This document shows, piece by piece, positions 40,537 through 50,238 of a DNA stretch of 64,000 bases. The stretch comes from Croceivirga sp. (GTDB taxonomy: Bacteria; Bacteroidota; Bacteroidia; Flavobacteriales; Flavobacteriaceae): assembly GCA_028284665.1 (NCBI GenBank), contig JANQRG010000041.1:62001-126000 (forward strand), read 5' to 3'. Under the pieces are notes generated by a model. It was not told the origin of the DNA, searched no databases, and saw only the letters and a program-made list of their open reading frames with translations. The number at the start of each line of letters is the position of its first letter. Position 1 is the first letter of the stretch. A program made the position numbers and the translations under genes.

Positions 40537-41418
40537 CTAAAATACTGCCCGTAAACCTATGTTAAATGTTTGGCCCAAACCGGTATCATTCCCCCTGAAA
40601 AAATTAGTATACAAGCCTTCAATGTTAAGTTCCTTGGTCAGCTGATATTTTAGCCCGCCACCATAGGCTGTCAAATCCTGAGAAAAATCTGTTCCCCCTA
40701 TATCTACTAATTGAATGTGCTGTAGCAACCCCAAAACGGTGAATTTTGAGCTTGGAAAATAGCTCAAAAACACTCCCGGGATGAAGCGCACACTGTCATT
40801 GGCAAAACTATCTTCTGCAGTACCAAAGTTAAGTTCAGTATTCAATTCTGTAAATAACTGCCACTTTCCTTCAGCAAAGGAATAGTCATAGAAAAACCGG
40901 TTTTGCCAGGTGTAACCATCCTGATCCAGAAATACCCCATTTTCGGTTTCATTGTCAATGAGTGGAATAAAAAAGGCGCTTTGCACGGAAAAGTTATTTA
41001 CGTTGGCAAAAGGCGTAAATTTTATCGCCGGGGCAATAGAGGTTAACCCGGATCGCGCAGTTCCCTCTTCCCCATCAAACGACAAAAAGTCAAACAAACC
41101 TCTTCCTCCCACCGTATTCGATCTGAACTCCAGGAGTACTCCTAAATTCACCCGTCGGTTTTGACCTACCCCCGTGAAAACATCCAATGTAGAGGTAAAG
41201 AAGACATTTCTTGGGATATCCCCGTTAAAAGTGTCTTCCGTCTCAGTATACAGATTATTGAACCACTTAATATCCCATTGTCCCTTTCCTATAAGCTTTG
41301 AAGGAGTAAGGTTTTGTATGTTACTACCTTGGATGACCGTATCGTCGTCTTGAGCTACCAGGTGAATTGTGGACAAAAAAAGTCCTGCCATTAAAAAATG
41401 GCACTTAAAAAGTTTCAT
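40537..41418 (-). CDS. Hypothetical outer membrane beta-barrel protein
   Basis: Signal peptide, amphipathic strands, C-terminal FNIGLRAVF. Confidence 0.75.
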   Translation of the reverse strand: MKLFKCHFLMAGLFLSTIHLVAQDDDTVIQGSNIQNLTPSKLIGKGQWDIKWFNNLYTETEDTFNGDIPRNVFFTSTLDVFTGVGQNRRVNLGVLLEFRSNTVGGRGLFDFLSFDGEEGTARSGLTSIAPAIKFTPFANVNNFSVQSAFFIPLIDNETENGVFLDQDGYTWQNRFFYDYSFAEGKWQLFTELNTELNFGTAEDSFANDSVRFIPGVFLSYFPSSKFTVLGLLQHIQLVDIGGTDFSQDLTAYGGGLKYQLTKELNIEGLYTNFFRGNDTGLGQTFNIGLRAVF

Positions 41419-41442
41419 GATCTTAGTTTTATCGGATTGTTC

Positions 41443-42162
41443 TTATTTGGTTTCGTTTAAGGCCCAATCGTAGGGATAGTAACCTACTTTGGCGCTGGTA
41501 TTGATTTTTTCTTTGCGGAACTGGTTGATAAATTCAACTTCGTTTTGGCCCTCTTGGGTAAAATCACCTTTGTACCACTCAAAAATTTGGGAAATCAGCA
41601 CCTTTTTTCCTTTAACTCTAACGAAGTCGGGATTGTTTAAGGCCAATTCGGTTTGCCGTTGCAGTTGAGATTCTAAAGTATTAGGCAAATAGGCTTCATC
41701 AATTATGGGAGGACATCCTATGCCTGCACAAACCAACACAAAATGAAAACGAGCTTCTTTCGGAAAATTACCGCGCAGCAGGATATTCTCAATATCATTT
41801 AAAGTGATCTGTTTCCCGCCAAAATCGCGTTTAGTGATGTCAAAAAAGCCTTTGATATCCAAGGGGGATTTCACAGGATAGTTATCCAAAATTCCTTTAA
41901 TTACTAAAAGATTGTACCCGTTGATCCATACTGCCTGATATGTTTTTGCATCTTCTTTTGCTACGGAAAGGGTTTTACCAAGTTCCAAAAGCTCATCAAT
42001 AGCAGCGGAATTTGCTTTTATTGCGTTGTAGTCTACCCTACCGTTTTTAATATAAGTGGAAAAAAAAGTGTCCGCTTTGGAAAAGAAATCTGCTGTTCCC
42101 TGGGATACTCCCAATTGGAAGATCAGCAGCCCTATAAGCGTAAAAAGCGTTTTTGTTTTCAT
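41443..42162 (-). CDS. DUF547 domain-containing protein
   Basis: VWINGYNLLVIKGILDNYPVKSPLDI, CAGIGCPPI, DUF547 hallmarks. Confidence 0.88.
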   Translation of the reverse strand: MKTKTLFTLIGLLIFQLGVSQGTADFFSKADTFFSTYIKNGRVDYNAIKANSAAIDELLELGKTLSVAKEDAKTYQAVWINGYNLLVIKGILDNYPVKSPLDIKGFFDITKRDFGGKQITLNDIENILLRGNFPKEARFHFVLVCAGIGCPPIIDEAYLPNTLESQLQRQTELALNNPDFVRVKGKKVLISQIFEWYKGDFTQEGQNEVEFINQFRKEKINTSAKVGYYPYDWALNETK

Positions 42163-42398
42163 GTTGCTTGTTGTTCGTTGCTAAAATCTGGAGTATCCGT
42201 CGTTCCCATTTTCACAACCCTACAACAAGACTTAACATTTAAGATTTTTTTAAGGATTTAAAAATCAAGGTTTTAAGAGTACGAGAATGTACGCTTAACC
42301 TTACAATACCTTGAGGAATTTATAATCTTTCTAAATTAAGACACAGGTGTAAAGTTCCTATCTTTAAAACCGACACAATCCCCAACCCTTAAAGACCA

Positions 42399-43766
42399 AT
42401 GGAAAACATCATTATTATTGGAAATGGTATTGCTGGTGTTACAGCTGCCCGACATATTCGAAAGCTTTCCGACCCGACTGCCGACCGGGCAGGCAAACGA
42501 ATCATTATTATCTCCGCAGAAACGGATTATTTCTTCTCCCGTACGGCCTTAATGTACGTGTATATGGGACACATGAAATTTGAACACATACAGCCGTATG
42601 AGAACTGGTTCTGGGAAAAGAACAATATCGAATTGGTTAGGGGCTATGTCACAGATGTGGCTGTTGACGACAAAAAACTTTTGGTAGATGGTTCCCGTGC
42701 TTTTTATTATGACAAGCTAATCATTGCTACAGGTTCCAAACCGAATAAGTTTGGTTGGCCCGGGCAGGATCTGCATGGCGTTCAGGGCTTATATTCCAAA
42801 CAAGACTTGGATTTACTGGAAGTTAACGCTCCAAACAAAGATGCCTGCAAAAGAGCGGTCATTGTTGGAGGTGGTTTAATTGGGATAGAACTCGCAGAAA
42901 TGCTACGAAGCAGGGATATTCCCGTTGCTTTTCTGGTGCGCGAGACCAGCTTTTGGAATGGTGTACTTCCGGAAGGAGAATCCCAAATGATCAATGAACA
43001 TATTCAGGAACATCACATTGATTTACGACTTGCTACCAATTTGGTAGAGATTATCCCAGATGAAAATGGAAAAGTCAAAGCGGTAACTACAGACAAAGGG
43101 GATACGATTCCCTGTGATATGGTTGGTTTAACTGCCGGGGTATCGCCAAATGTAGAATTCCTAAGGGATTCTGGTATTGAACTGGGTCGTGGGGTGAAGG
43201 TGAACCGGTTCCTGGAGACCAATGTAAAGGATGTTTACGCCATAGGCGATTGTGCCGAGCAACATGAGGCTATTGGCAATAGACGCCCCATTGAGGCAGT
43301 ATGGTACACCGGGCGCATGATGGGGGAGACTGTAGCGCAAACTATCTGCGGTAATCGAATAGAATACAAACCCGGGCATTGGTTCAATTCGGCTAAATTC
43401 CTGGATATCGAATACCAAACCTACGGTTGGGTATTTAGCGAGCGCGGCAAAAAGGAGTACGAAGAACACTTCCATTGGAGGCATGCTACCGAGAAATTGT
43501 GTATTTCCGTGTCTTTTCATAAAGAGAGTAAGGCATTCTTAGGGATTAACACCTTTGGCATTCGGATGCGTCATGAACTTTTTGACCGCTGGTTAACCGA
43601 GGAGCGGGATGTAGATTATGTGATGGAGCATCTGGTAGATGCCAATTTTGATCCCGAGTTCTATAAAAACTATGAATCGGAAATTGTACACCAATACAAC
43701 GCCACATTTGGAAAGTCAATTCAGTCCAAAAAGAAAAATATCAAAAGAATCTTTCAACTCAACTAA
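42399..43766 (+). CDS. FAD/NAD(P)-dependent oxidoreductase
   Basis: IIIIGNGIAGVTAARHIRKL, VIVGGGLIGIELAEML, VYAIGDCAE. Confidence 0.92.
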   Translation: MENIIIIGNGIAGVTAARHIRKLSDPTADRAGKRIIIISAETDYFFSRTALMYVYMGHMKFEHIQPYENWFWEKNNIELVRGYVTDVAVDDKKLLVDGSRAFYYDKLIIATGSKPNKFGWPGQDLHGVQGLYSKQDLDLLEVNAPNKDACKRAVIVGGGLIGIELAEMLRSRDIPVAFLVRETSFWNGVLPEGESQMINEHIQEHHIDLRLATNLVEIIPDENGKVKAVTTDKGDTIPCDMVGLTAGVSPNVEFLRDSGIELGRGVKVNRFLETNVKDVYAIGDCAEQHEAIGNRRPIEAVWYTGRMMGETVAQTICGNRIEYKPGHWFNSAKFLDIEYQTYGWVFSERGKKEYEEHFHWRHATEKLCISVSFHKESKAFLGINTFGIRMRHELFDRWLTEERDVDYVMEHLVDANFDPEFYKNYESEIVHQYNATFGKSIQSKKKNIKRIFQLN

Positions 43767-43771
43767 ATTTC

Positions 43772-45376
43772 ATGAGCACTTACGATAGAAGTATGGCGCT
43801 TACTGGTCAGCCTCCGGTAATCCTGAATCGCAATCAAAAAATCGCAACGCTAATCGGAATGTTTGGCCTGGCCATTATCCTATTGGCTGCATTCAACGTG
43901 AGTTTTCCTAATAAAGGGCTTTGGTTAACGCTCGCGTTAACCAGTATCATAGGTGGAACCATTTGGTTTTCGAGAGAAGCTTATTTAGACAAGGAGCCTG
44001 GAATCAAAAACGATGGGGTTTGGTTCAAATCCTTGTCAAATCAAGGGTTCTGGGGCTGGATTGCGGGTATTGCCCTGACCGGTTTTTACATTGTACTGTA
44101 TTTCTATCCGGAATATTTAGGCCTGGTTAAAGATGGAAGCAATAAAGGCGTTATAGGCCTGTTTGATCCTTTAAGTAAAGCCTTAAGTGGAAATCCGGCA
44201 AGTCAGTGGTTTGTTTACGGTACGCTCTACACCGTTGCCATTTTGGCCTTTGGGATCAAATTTCTTTGGAAATACAGACATAACCGATATGAGCGCATAC
44301 GTACTTTTAGTGTAATGTTCTTCCAAACGGCATTTGCCTTCATCATCCCGGAATTGATGGCCCGTCTGAATGGTAGCTCCCTTCTCAATGGTGGTAGTTT
44401 ACCCTATTATGATCTTAAAAATATGTGGCCCTTGAATTACTACAACTTTGAAGGGTATCGCATTAAAGGGTTCCTAAGCTCGGGAGATATTGGTTTTGCC
44501 ATGCTTATTTTCGGAATTGCGACGGTCTTCATTATCAGCCCCATCCTTACCTATCGCTATGGCAAGCGTTGGTACTGCTCCTGGGTTTGTGGTTGTGGCG
44601 GCTTGGCCGAAACTGCAGGAGACCCTTTTCGGCACTTAAGTGATAAAACGGTAAAAGCCTGGAATATTGAACGTTGGGTAATCCATAGTGTGGTGGTTTT
44701 TGTAACCTTAATGACCACAGCAGTCATCTATTCCTACCTTGGTCATGATACCAGCAAATATTGGTTAACCAAGAGCACTTTCTTAATTGGAGTAGCTGTA
44801 TTGCTGACCGTAGTGTTTGCTTGGGTAATGATATTCAAAAGAAAACAATTTCAGAAAGACGCCATTTATGGCGCTATTGGCTACTTTATAGTTATCATCG
44901 CACTCATTGGATTTCATTTTTTCAGTGGCGAAGGAAATGTTTTCTTATTCAAGTCCGAAACACTGCGTAAATCCTACTCCTTCCTGATCGGTAGTATTTT
45001 TTCCGGGGTCATTGGAACGGGCTTCTACCCTATCTTGGGGAACCGGGTTTGGTGTCGTTTTGGATGCCCAATGGCTGCCATCTTAGGCTTCCAGCAACGG
45101 TTGTTCTCCAAATTTCGAATTACCACCAATGGCGGACAGTGCATTTCCTGCGGTAACTGTTCTACCTATTGTGAAATGGGAATTGACGTGCGTGCCTACG
45201 CCCAGAAAGGAGAAAATATTGTACGTTCTAGCTGCGTGGGTTGTGGGATTTGTTCTGCGGTATGTCCAAGGGGTGTTCTAAAATTGGAAAACGGCCCGTT
45301 AAAAGGACGTATAGACAGCAACCAGGTGCTGTTGGGGAATGATGTAGATTTAATGCAATTGGTAAACCAAAAATAA
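43772..45376 (+). CDS. Membrane 4Fe-4S binding protein (NosR/NapH/CcoG-like)
   Basis: CSWVCGCGGLAE and CRFGCP motifs; ferredoxin-type CISCGNCSTYCEMG and CVGCGICSAVCPRG. Confidence 0.9.
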   Translation: MSTYDRSMALTGQPPVILNRNQKIATLIGMFGLAIILLAAFNVSFPNKGLWLTLALTSIIGGTIWFSREAYLDKEPGIKNDGVWFKSLSNQGFWGWIAGIALTGFYIVLYFYPEYLGLVKDGSNKGVIGLFDPLSKALSGNPASQWFVYGTLYTVAILAFGIKFLWKYRHNRYERIRTFSVMFFQTAFAFIIPELMARLNGSSLLNGGSLPYYDLKNMWPLNYYNFEGYRIKGFLSSGDIGFAMLIFGIATVFIISPILTYRYGKRWYCSWVCGCGGLAETAGDPFRHLSDKTVKAWNIERWVIHSVVVFVTLMTTAVIYSYLGHDTSKYWLTKSTFLIGVAVLLTVVFAWVMIFKRKQFQKDAIYGAIGYFIVIIALIGFHFFSGEGNVFLFKSETLRKSYSFLIGSIFSGVIGTGFYPILGNRVWCRFGCPMAAILGFQQRLFSKFRITTNGGQCISCGNCSTYCEMGIDVRAYAQKGENIVRSSCVGCGICSAVCPRGVLKLENGPLKGRIDSNQVLLGNDVDLMQLVNQK

Positions 45377-45377
45377 A

Positions 45378-45848
45378 ATGGTGCGGATTGGTTTGATCTT
45401 GCTTCTTCTTATGGCATCCTCAAACAAAAAGATGTACCATCGTGAATACCATCGAAATGGCCAACTTAAAGCTCAAGGTTGGAAGATAGGGGATTCCAAG
45501 GAGGAATTTTGGAAATACTACTTTAGCAACGGGAGCCTTAAAGAACAAGGACATTACAAAATGAATCGTAAGACCGGGTATTGGTACTTCTATGATAAGT
45601 CGGGTCGGTTGGCAATGGAAGGCCATATGGTGGCGGGAAAAATGGTGAAATGGTGGTTGTTTTATGATGAAAACGAAAAGGTAAATCATAAATGCCAACT
45701 CCAGAATGGGGTAAAAAATGGCTATTGCCTGAAGTACAAAGACGAAGAGTTAAAATCTGCCGAAAAATACCATCAAGGCAAAAAAATCAAAGAATGGTTT
45801 ACTTTTTCCAGTTTCAGGAAGGAGAATAAACTATCGGATTTAAAGTAA
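45378..45848 (+). CDS. MORN-repeat / YwqK-like protein
   Basis: Repeats of YHRNGQLKAQGWKIGDSKEEFWKYYFSNGSLKEQGHY type. Confidence 0.8.
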   Translation: MVRIGLILLLLMASSNKKMYHREYHRNGQLKAQGWKIGDSKEEFWKYYFSNGSLKEQGHYKMNRKTGYWYFYDKSGRLAMEGHMVAGKMVKWWLFYDENEKVNHKCQLQNGVKNGYCLKYKDEELKSAEKYHQGKKIKEWFTFSSFRKENKLSDLK

Positions 45849-46537
45849 TGGCAGCTATTAAAGTTATTATCCCCGCCTTCAATGAAGCGGACTCCATAGC
45901 CAAGGTTATTGCCGATATTCCTGCTGGTGTATCAGAGATAATCGTGGTGAACAACAATTCCACAGACACAACTGCTGAAGTTGCTCAAAAAGCCGGTGCC
46001 ACAGTTCTCACCGAAAACCGTAAAGGATATGGTTTTGCCTGCCTAAAGGGCTTGCATTACATCGAAGAACAATCCAAACCGCCCGATATTATCGTATTTA
46101 TCGACGGAGACTATTCAGATTATCCCGAAGAAATGGACAAAATTGTGGCCCCAATCTTACATGAGAATATGGATTTGGTTATCGGAGCCCGAAAAAAAGC
46201 ACTGAGGGAATCCGGTGCTATGACCCCACAACAGGTCTTTGGTAACCAATTGGCCACTTTTTTGATGCGTTTATTTTTTGGAGCAAAATTTACGGATTTA
46301 GGACCTTTTCGGGCCATTAAATACGAAAAGCTCAAAGAATTGGAGATGGAGGATACGACCTATGGCTGGACCGTGGAAATGCAATTAAAGGCGATCCGTA
46401 AAAAACTGGCTTACAAAGAAGTACCTGTTCAATATAAACGCAGAATTGGCGTCTCAAAAGTTTCAGGAACCGTAAAAGGTACTATATTTGCAGGCGTAAA
46501 AATCTTGGGTTGGATCTTTAAATACAGTATCAAATGA
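45848..46537 (+). CDS. GT2 glycosyltransferase (polyprenyl-phosphate sugar synthase-like)
   Basis: VIIPAFNEADSIAKVI, DGDYSDYPEE, YKRRIGVSKVSGT; start overlaps previous stop (TAATG). Confidence 0.88.
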   Translation: MAAIKVIIPAFNEADSIAKVIADIPAGVSEIIVVNNNSTDTTAEVAQKAGATVLTENRKGYGFACLKGLHYIEEQSKPPDIIVFIDGDYSDYPEEMDKIVAPILHENMDLVIGARKKALRESGAMTPQQVFGNQLATFLMRLFFGAKFTDLGPFRAIKYEKLKELEMEDTTYGWTVEMQLKAIRKKLAYKEVPVQYKRRIGVSKVSGTVKGTIFAGVKILGWIFKYSIK

Positions 46538-48024
46538 CTATTGGATTAACCATTGCCTACATCATCATTGCGATCTACAGCTTTGCCTTAATGTTGATTT
46601 TCTTTTACAGTCTGGCCCAGTTGAATTTACTGATCAATTACCTGACCTATAAAAGACAGAACGAGGAGGCGCCAAAGTACAATCTTCTGGATCCAAAAGA
46701 AATTCCTCATGTCACCATCCAACTTCCCATCTACAACGAAGAATATGTGATGGAACGGCTGCTCAGTAATATCGCTAAAATAGAATATCCGAAAAGCAAA
46801 TTGGAGGTTCAGGTCTTGGATGATTCCACAGACGATTCGGTACAAGATACTGCACAAAGAATTGCAGAATTGCGAAAAACCGGGTTGGATATCCAACACA
46901 TTCGCCGGGAAAATCGAGTAGGTTTTAAAGCAGGCGCTTTAAAAGAAGGCCTGGAGATAGCCAAAGGAGAGTTTGTTGCTATTTTTGATGCCGATTTTCT
47001 CCCTGAAAGTGACTGGTTAAAAAAGACAGTCCCTTACTTTAAAGATGGGGAAATTGGGGTAGTACAAACCCGTTGGGGACATATTAACCGGGATTATTCC
47101 ACCCTCACAAGAATTCAGGCGTTTGCCCTGGATGCCCATTTTACGTTGGAACAGGTAGGAAGAAATTCCAAAGGACACTTCATCAATTTTAATGGTACTG
47201 CGGGGATTTGGAGAAAACAGTGTATTCTTGATGCCGGGAATTGGGAAGGAGACACGCTAACGGAAGACCTGGATCTGAGCTACCGCGCCCAATTAAAAAA
47301 TTGGAAATTCAAATACCTTGAAGATGTCGAGACTCCTGCAGAGCTTCCGGTAGTAATGAGTGCTGCGCGGTCCCAACAGTTCCGATGGAATAAAGGAGGT
47401 GCGGAAAACTTCAGAAAAACGGTTTGGAGCGTGATTTCAGCAAAGAATATTGATCTCAAAACGAAGTTTCACGGGGTAATGCACCTGCTCAACAGCTCAA
47501 TGTTCCTGTTTGTATTTTTAGTAGCCGTGTTGAGCATTCCTATGTTGTATATCAAAAACACCTACGGGCATCTGGCCTGGGTTTTCGAAATAACAAGTTT
47601 TTTCATCATCAGTACCATTATCCTGTTCTTTTGTTATTGGTTTACTTACCGAAGTATTCAAGGGGGTGGGTTCGACAAGTTTGTAGATTATATTAAACTG
47701 TTTTTTACGTTCTTCTCCGTAGCATTGGGTCTGTCCCTTCACAACTCCATTGCCGTACTGGAAGGACATCTTGGAAAACGCAGTGAATTTGTGAGAACGC
47801 CAAAATTCAATATCAACAACCTCACAGATAGCTGGAAAGGCAATAAGTACATCGCCAAAAAATTATCCCCGAATATGGTGATCGAATTTGGGCTTATGGT
47901 GTACTTCCTTTTTGGAATGTATAGCGCCATTCCTTTAAACGACTATGGATTATTTCCTTTTCACCTTATGTTGTTTTTAGGCTTTAGTTTTGTGTTTTTC
48001 AAATCTTTGGTAGCTAAAGCGTAG
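46534..48024 (+). CDS. Cellulose-synthase-like GT2 membrane glycosyltransferase
   Basis: QLPIYNEEYVMERLL, DADFLPE, TEDLDLSYRAQLKNW and QFRWNKGG (Q/RxxRW) motifs. Confidence 0.92.
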   Translation: MTIGLTIAYIIIAIYSFALMLIFFYSLAQLNLLINYLTYKRQNEEAPKYNLLDPKEIPHVTIQLPIYNEEYVMERLLSNIAKIEYPKSKLEVQVLDDSTDDSVQDTAQRIAELRKTGLDIQHIRRENRVGFKAGALKEGLEIAKGEFVAIFDADFLPESDWLKKTVPYFKDGEIGVVQTRWGHINRDYSTLTRIQAFALDAHFTLEQVGRNSKGHFINFNGTAGIWRKQCILDAGNWEGDTLTEDLDLSYRAQLKNWKFKYLEDVETPAELPVVMSAARSQQFRWNKGGAENFRKTVWSVISAKNIDLKTKFHGVMHLLNSSMFLFVFLVAVLSIPMLYIKNTYGHLAWVFEITSFFIISTIILFFCYWFTYRSIQGGGFDKFVDYIKLFFTFFSVALGLSLHNSIAVLEGHLGKRSEFVRTPKFNINNLTDSWKGNKYIAKKLSPNMVIEFGLMVYFLFGMYSAIPLNDYGLFPFHLMLFLGFSFVFFKSLVAKA

Positions 48025-48105
48025 CCTGTTTCCTTACCGGATTAACCCGGAAATCTTGTTTGTTTTTAATGCTAAAAGAAATTAGCTTACCTTGTTTTTG
48101 CCTAA

Positions 48106-48136
48106 ATTGCACCAATAGTATGATTAAAAGTGCAAT
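48106..48136. promoter_or_regulatory. Candidate autoregulatory operator ATTGCAC-N17-GTGCAAT
   Basis: 7-bp perfect inverted repeat abutting the parD ATG. Confidence 0.55.
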
Positions 48137-48394
48137 ATGGAGACTGTTCGAAAAACCATCACCTTTACCAAAAAACAGGATGATTGGATAAAGCTACAGA
48201 TTGAACGTGGCGATTTTACCAATGACAGTGAGTACATTCGAGATTTAATCCGTCGTGACCAGGCCCAACGCCAAAAACAATTGGAACTGGAACGGGCCAT
48301 TCAGGAGGGTATTGATAGTGGGGTGAGTGATAAATCGGTTTTTGACATTATGAACGAGGTTGAAAAACGTATGCGGGCAGATGGCAGGTTATAG
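48137..48394 (+). CDS. Type II antitoxin, ParD/CopG family
   Basis: RKTITFTKKQDDWIKLQIERGDFTNDSEYIRDLIRRD is the ParD RHH signature. Confidence 0.9.
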   Translation: METVRKTITFTKKQDDWIKLQIERGDFTNDSEYIRDLIRRDQAQRQKQLELERAIQEGIDSGVSDKSVFDIMNEVEKRMRADGRL

Positions 48395-48670
48395 ACTTTC
48401 AAGAAAAGCTTCCAAAGATATAGATGTAATTTACCAATACGGAATTATCACCTTTGAATACGATCAGGCAAGAAGTTACATTTTAGGACTTGAGAAGAAT
48501 TTTACCGCCTTATCCAAAACACCAAATATTGGTAGAAAGAGCGTGCTGAAAATTGCCAATCTTTATCAATTTCGGTTCAAAGCACATACAATTTTTTGTT
48601 ATAAAGAAACTGATGCATCAAAGTCCTAAGGGTTTTAGGGAGTAAAATGGATTTTGAAAGATACTTGTAA
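48381..48670 (+). pseudogene. ParE/RelE-family toxin, 3' end apparently frameshifted (zero-frame stop at 48629)
   Basis: MAGYRLSRKASKDIDVIYQYG ... ParE start; alternate frame from 48620 reads KVLRVLGSKMDFERYL* ending at 48670, the expected ParE C-terminus. Confidence 0.8.
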
Positions 48671-50035
48671 ATGCTGCCCAAAATCAAATCTTATCTGCTT
48701 CTCCATAAAATCCCAATACTACTGGTCTTGGGCAGTTGTTTGTTTTATGCCCTCTTTGCCTACGACCTGGCCCGGGAAGATTTTGTACAGCTGATTTGCC
48801 TCTTTGCAGCGGTATTCTTTTTGCACTTTAAGATCATTCAGTTCGAAAAATGGAACATGCCTTTCCTACTGGTCGCCGGCATTGTCTTCAGATTACTATT
48901 CCTGTTTGCCGAACCCAATCTTTCCCAGGATTTTTATCGCTTTATCTGGGATGGTGAATTAACTGCTATGGGGATCAATCCCTACCGTTACACCCCGGAT
49001 GAACTGATGATCCATCCCAACCTTCAACTCCCCAATGCAGAAATGCTCCATCAAGGTATGGGCAAATTAAGCGCCAGACATTACAGCAATTATCCGCCAA
49101 TAAACCAGCTCGTATTTGCCATAAGCGCATTTCTGGGTATGGGCAGTATCATGCGATCTTTAGTGATGATGCGGGTATTCATTCTACTAGCGGACCTGGG
49201 CATCCTTTATTTCGGAAGAAAGCTATTACGGCAATTAAACCTCAGCACCCACCTGGTATTTTGGTATTTCTTAAATCCGCTGGTCATCATTGAACTAAGT
49301 GGCAACCTGCATTTTGAAGGGGTCATGCTATTCCTTTTCGTTTGGGCATTGTACCTTATTTCAAAAGGAAAATACCTTTGGGCAGCGCCGGTATACGCCG
49401 CCGCCATCTTACTAAAACTGGTGCCCCTACTATTTCTTCCCTTATTTTTGCCGCTACTTGGACTAAAGAAAAGTCTACGCTTCTATGGGCTATTAGGGGT
49501 TAGCAGCGTGGTTTTACTCGCTCCTTTCTATTCCTCAGAAATGATTGCCAACTATTCTCAAACCCTTGGACTCTGGTTCTCCAACTTTGAGTTCAACGCC
49601 GGCTTTTACAATCTCACAAAACAAATAGCTGTCCACTATTTTGAAGCGAAACCCTGGGAGTTGATCAAAGATTACGGCCTATTGCTAAAACTCTATATGG
49701 CCCTTTTCATTTTGATCATTACTTTTTTCAGGCCCAATTATACCATAAAAGAAGTATTACGCTCTATGTTGCTACTATTAAGCTGTTATTACCTTTTTTC
49801 GGCTACGGTACATCCCTGGTATGTGATCTTTCTAATCGGACTGTCCATTTTTACTACCTACCGATATGCCCTGGTTTGGTCAGGAGTAGTAGTCCTAAGC
49901 TACTATGCCTACTCTCAACCTGATTTTAAGGAGAATCTTTGGTTATTATTCTTTGAATATTCTATAGTGATTATCTTCATATGTTATGAGTTTTTCAGAA
50001 ATAAGGACTACTTCGCATTAATTCGTCAAAAATGA
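48671..50035 (+). CDS. GT87/ArnT-like polytopic mannosyltransferase (polyprenyl-phosphate-sugar dependent)
   Basis: About 12 TMs; DLAREDF and EPNLSQDFYRFIWDGELTAMGINPY motifs. Confidence 0.8.
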   Translation: MLPKIKSYLLLHKIPILLVLGSCLFYALFAYDLAREDFVQLICLFAAVFFLHFKIIQFEKWNMPFLLVAGIVFRLLFLFAEPNLSQDFYRFIWDGELTAMGINPYRYTPDELMIHPNLQLPNAEMLHQGMGKLSARHYSNYPPINQLVFAISAFLGMGSIMRSLVMMRVFILLADLGILYFGRKLLRQLNLSTHLVFWYFLNPLVIIELSGNLHFEGVMLFLFVWALYLISKGKYLWAAPVYAAAILLKLVPLLFLPLFLPLLGLKKSLRFYGLLGVSSVVLLAPFYSSEMIANYSQTLGLWFSNFEFNAGFYNLTKQIAVHYFEAKPWELIKDYGLLLKLYMALFILIITFFRPNYTIKEVLRSMLLLLSCYYLFSATVHPWYVIFLIGLSIFTTYRYALVWSGVVVLSYYAYSQPDFKENLWLLFFEYSIVIIFICYEFFRNKDYFALIRQK

Positions 50036-50238
50036 CTGAAGGAATAGGTTAGTTTGAATGAATTCGTACTTTTACCTGTAATGAACGGATCATACTACAT
50101 AGTAACTTTAAGCGCTACTCTTCCGTTTCGTATCCGCCGCCGCCCGTAAGGGTGCTTCTCAGGTATTGGGATTAGGTGTGTCCATTCCCGCAGCAATTGC
50201 TCAAAATCATTCTCTCATTGTTATTTAAAATTGTGTCC

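Noticed and set aside
45378-45848. YwqK-like protein as part of a toxin-antitoxin system
   Set aside because: The family name derives from database naming; MORN repeats alone and no adjacent toxin do not support a TA system.
50090-50220. Possible gene relic upstream of the GNAT gene (minus strand reads AIAAGMDTPNPNT*EAPLRAAADTKRKSSA)
   Set aside because: Looks coding-like but contains a stop and I could not assign a family; insufficient support to list.
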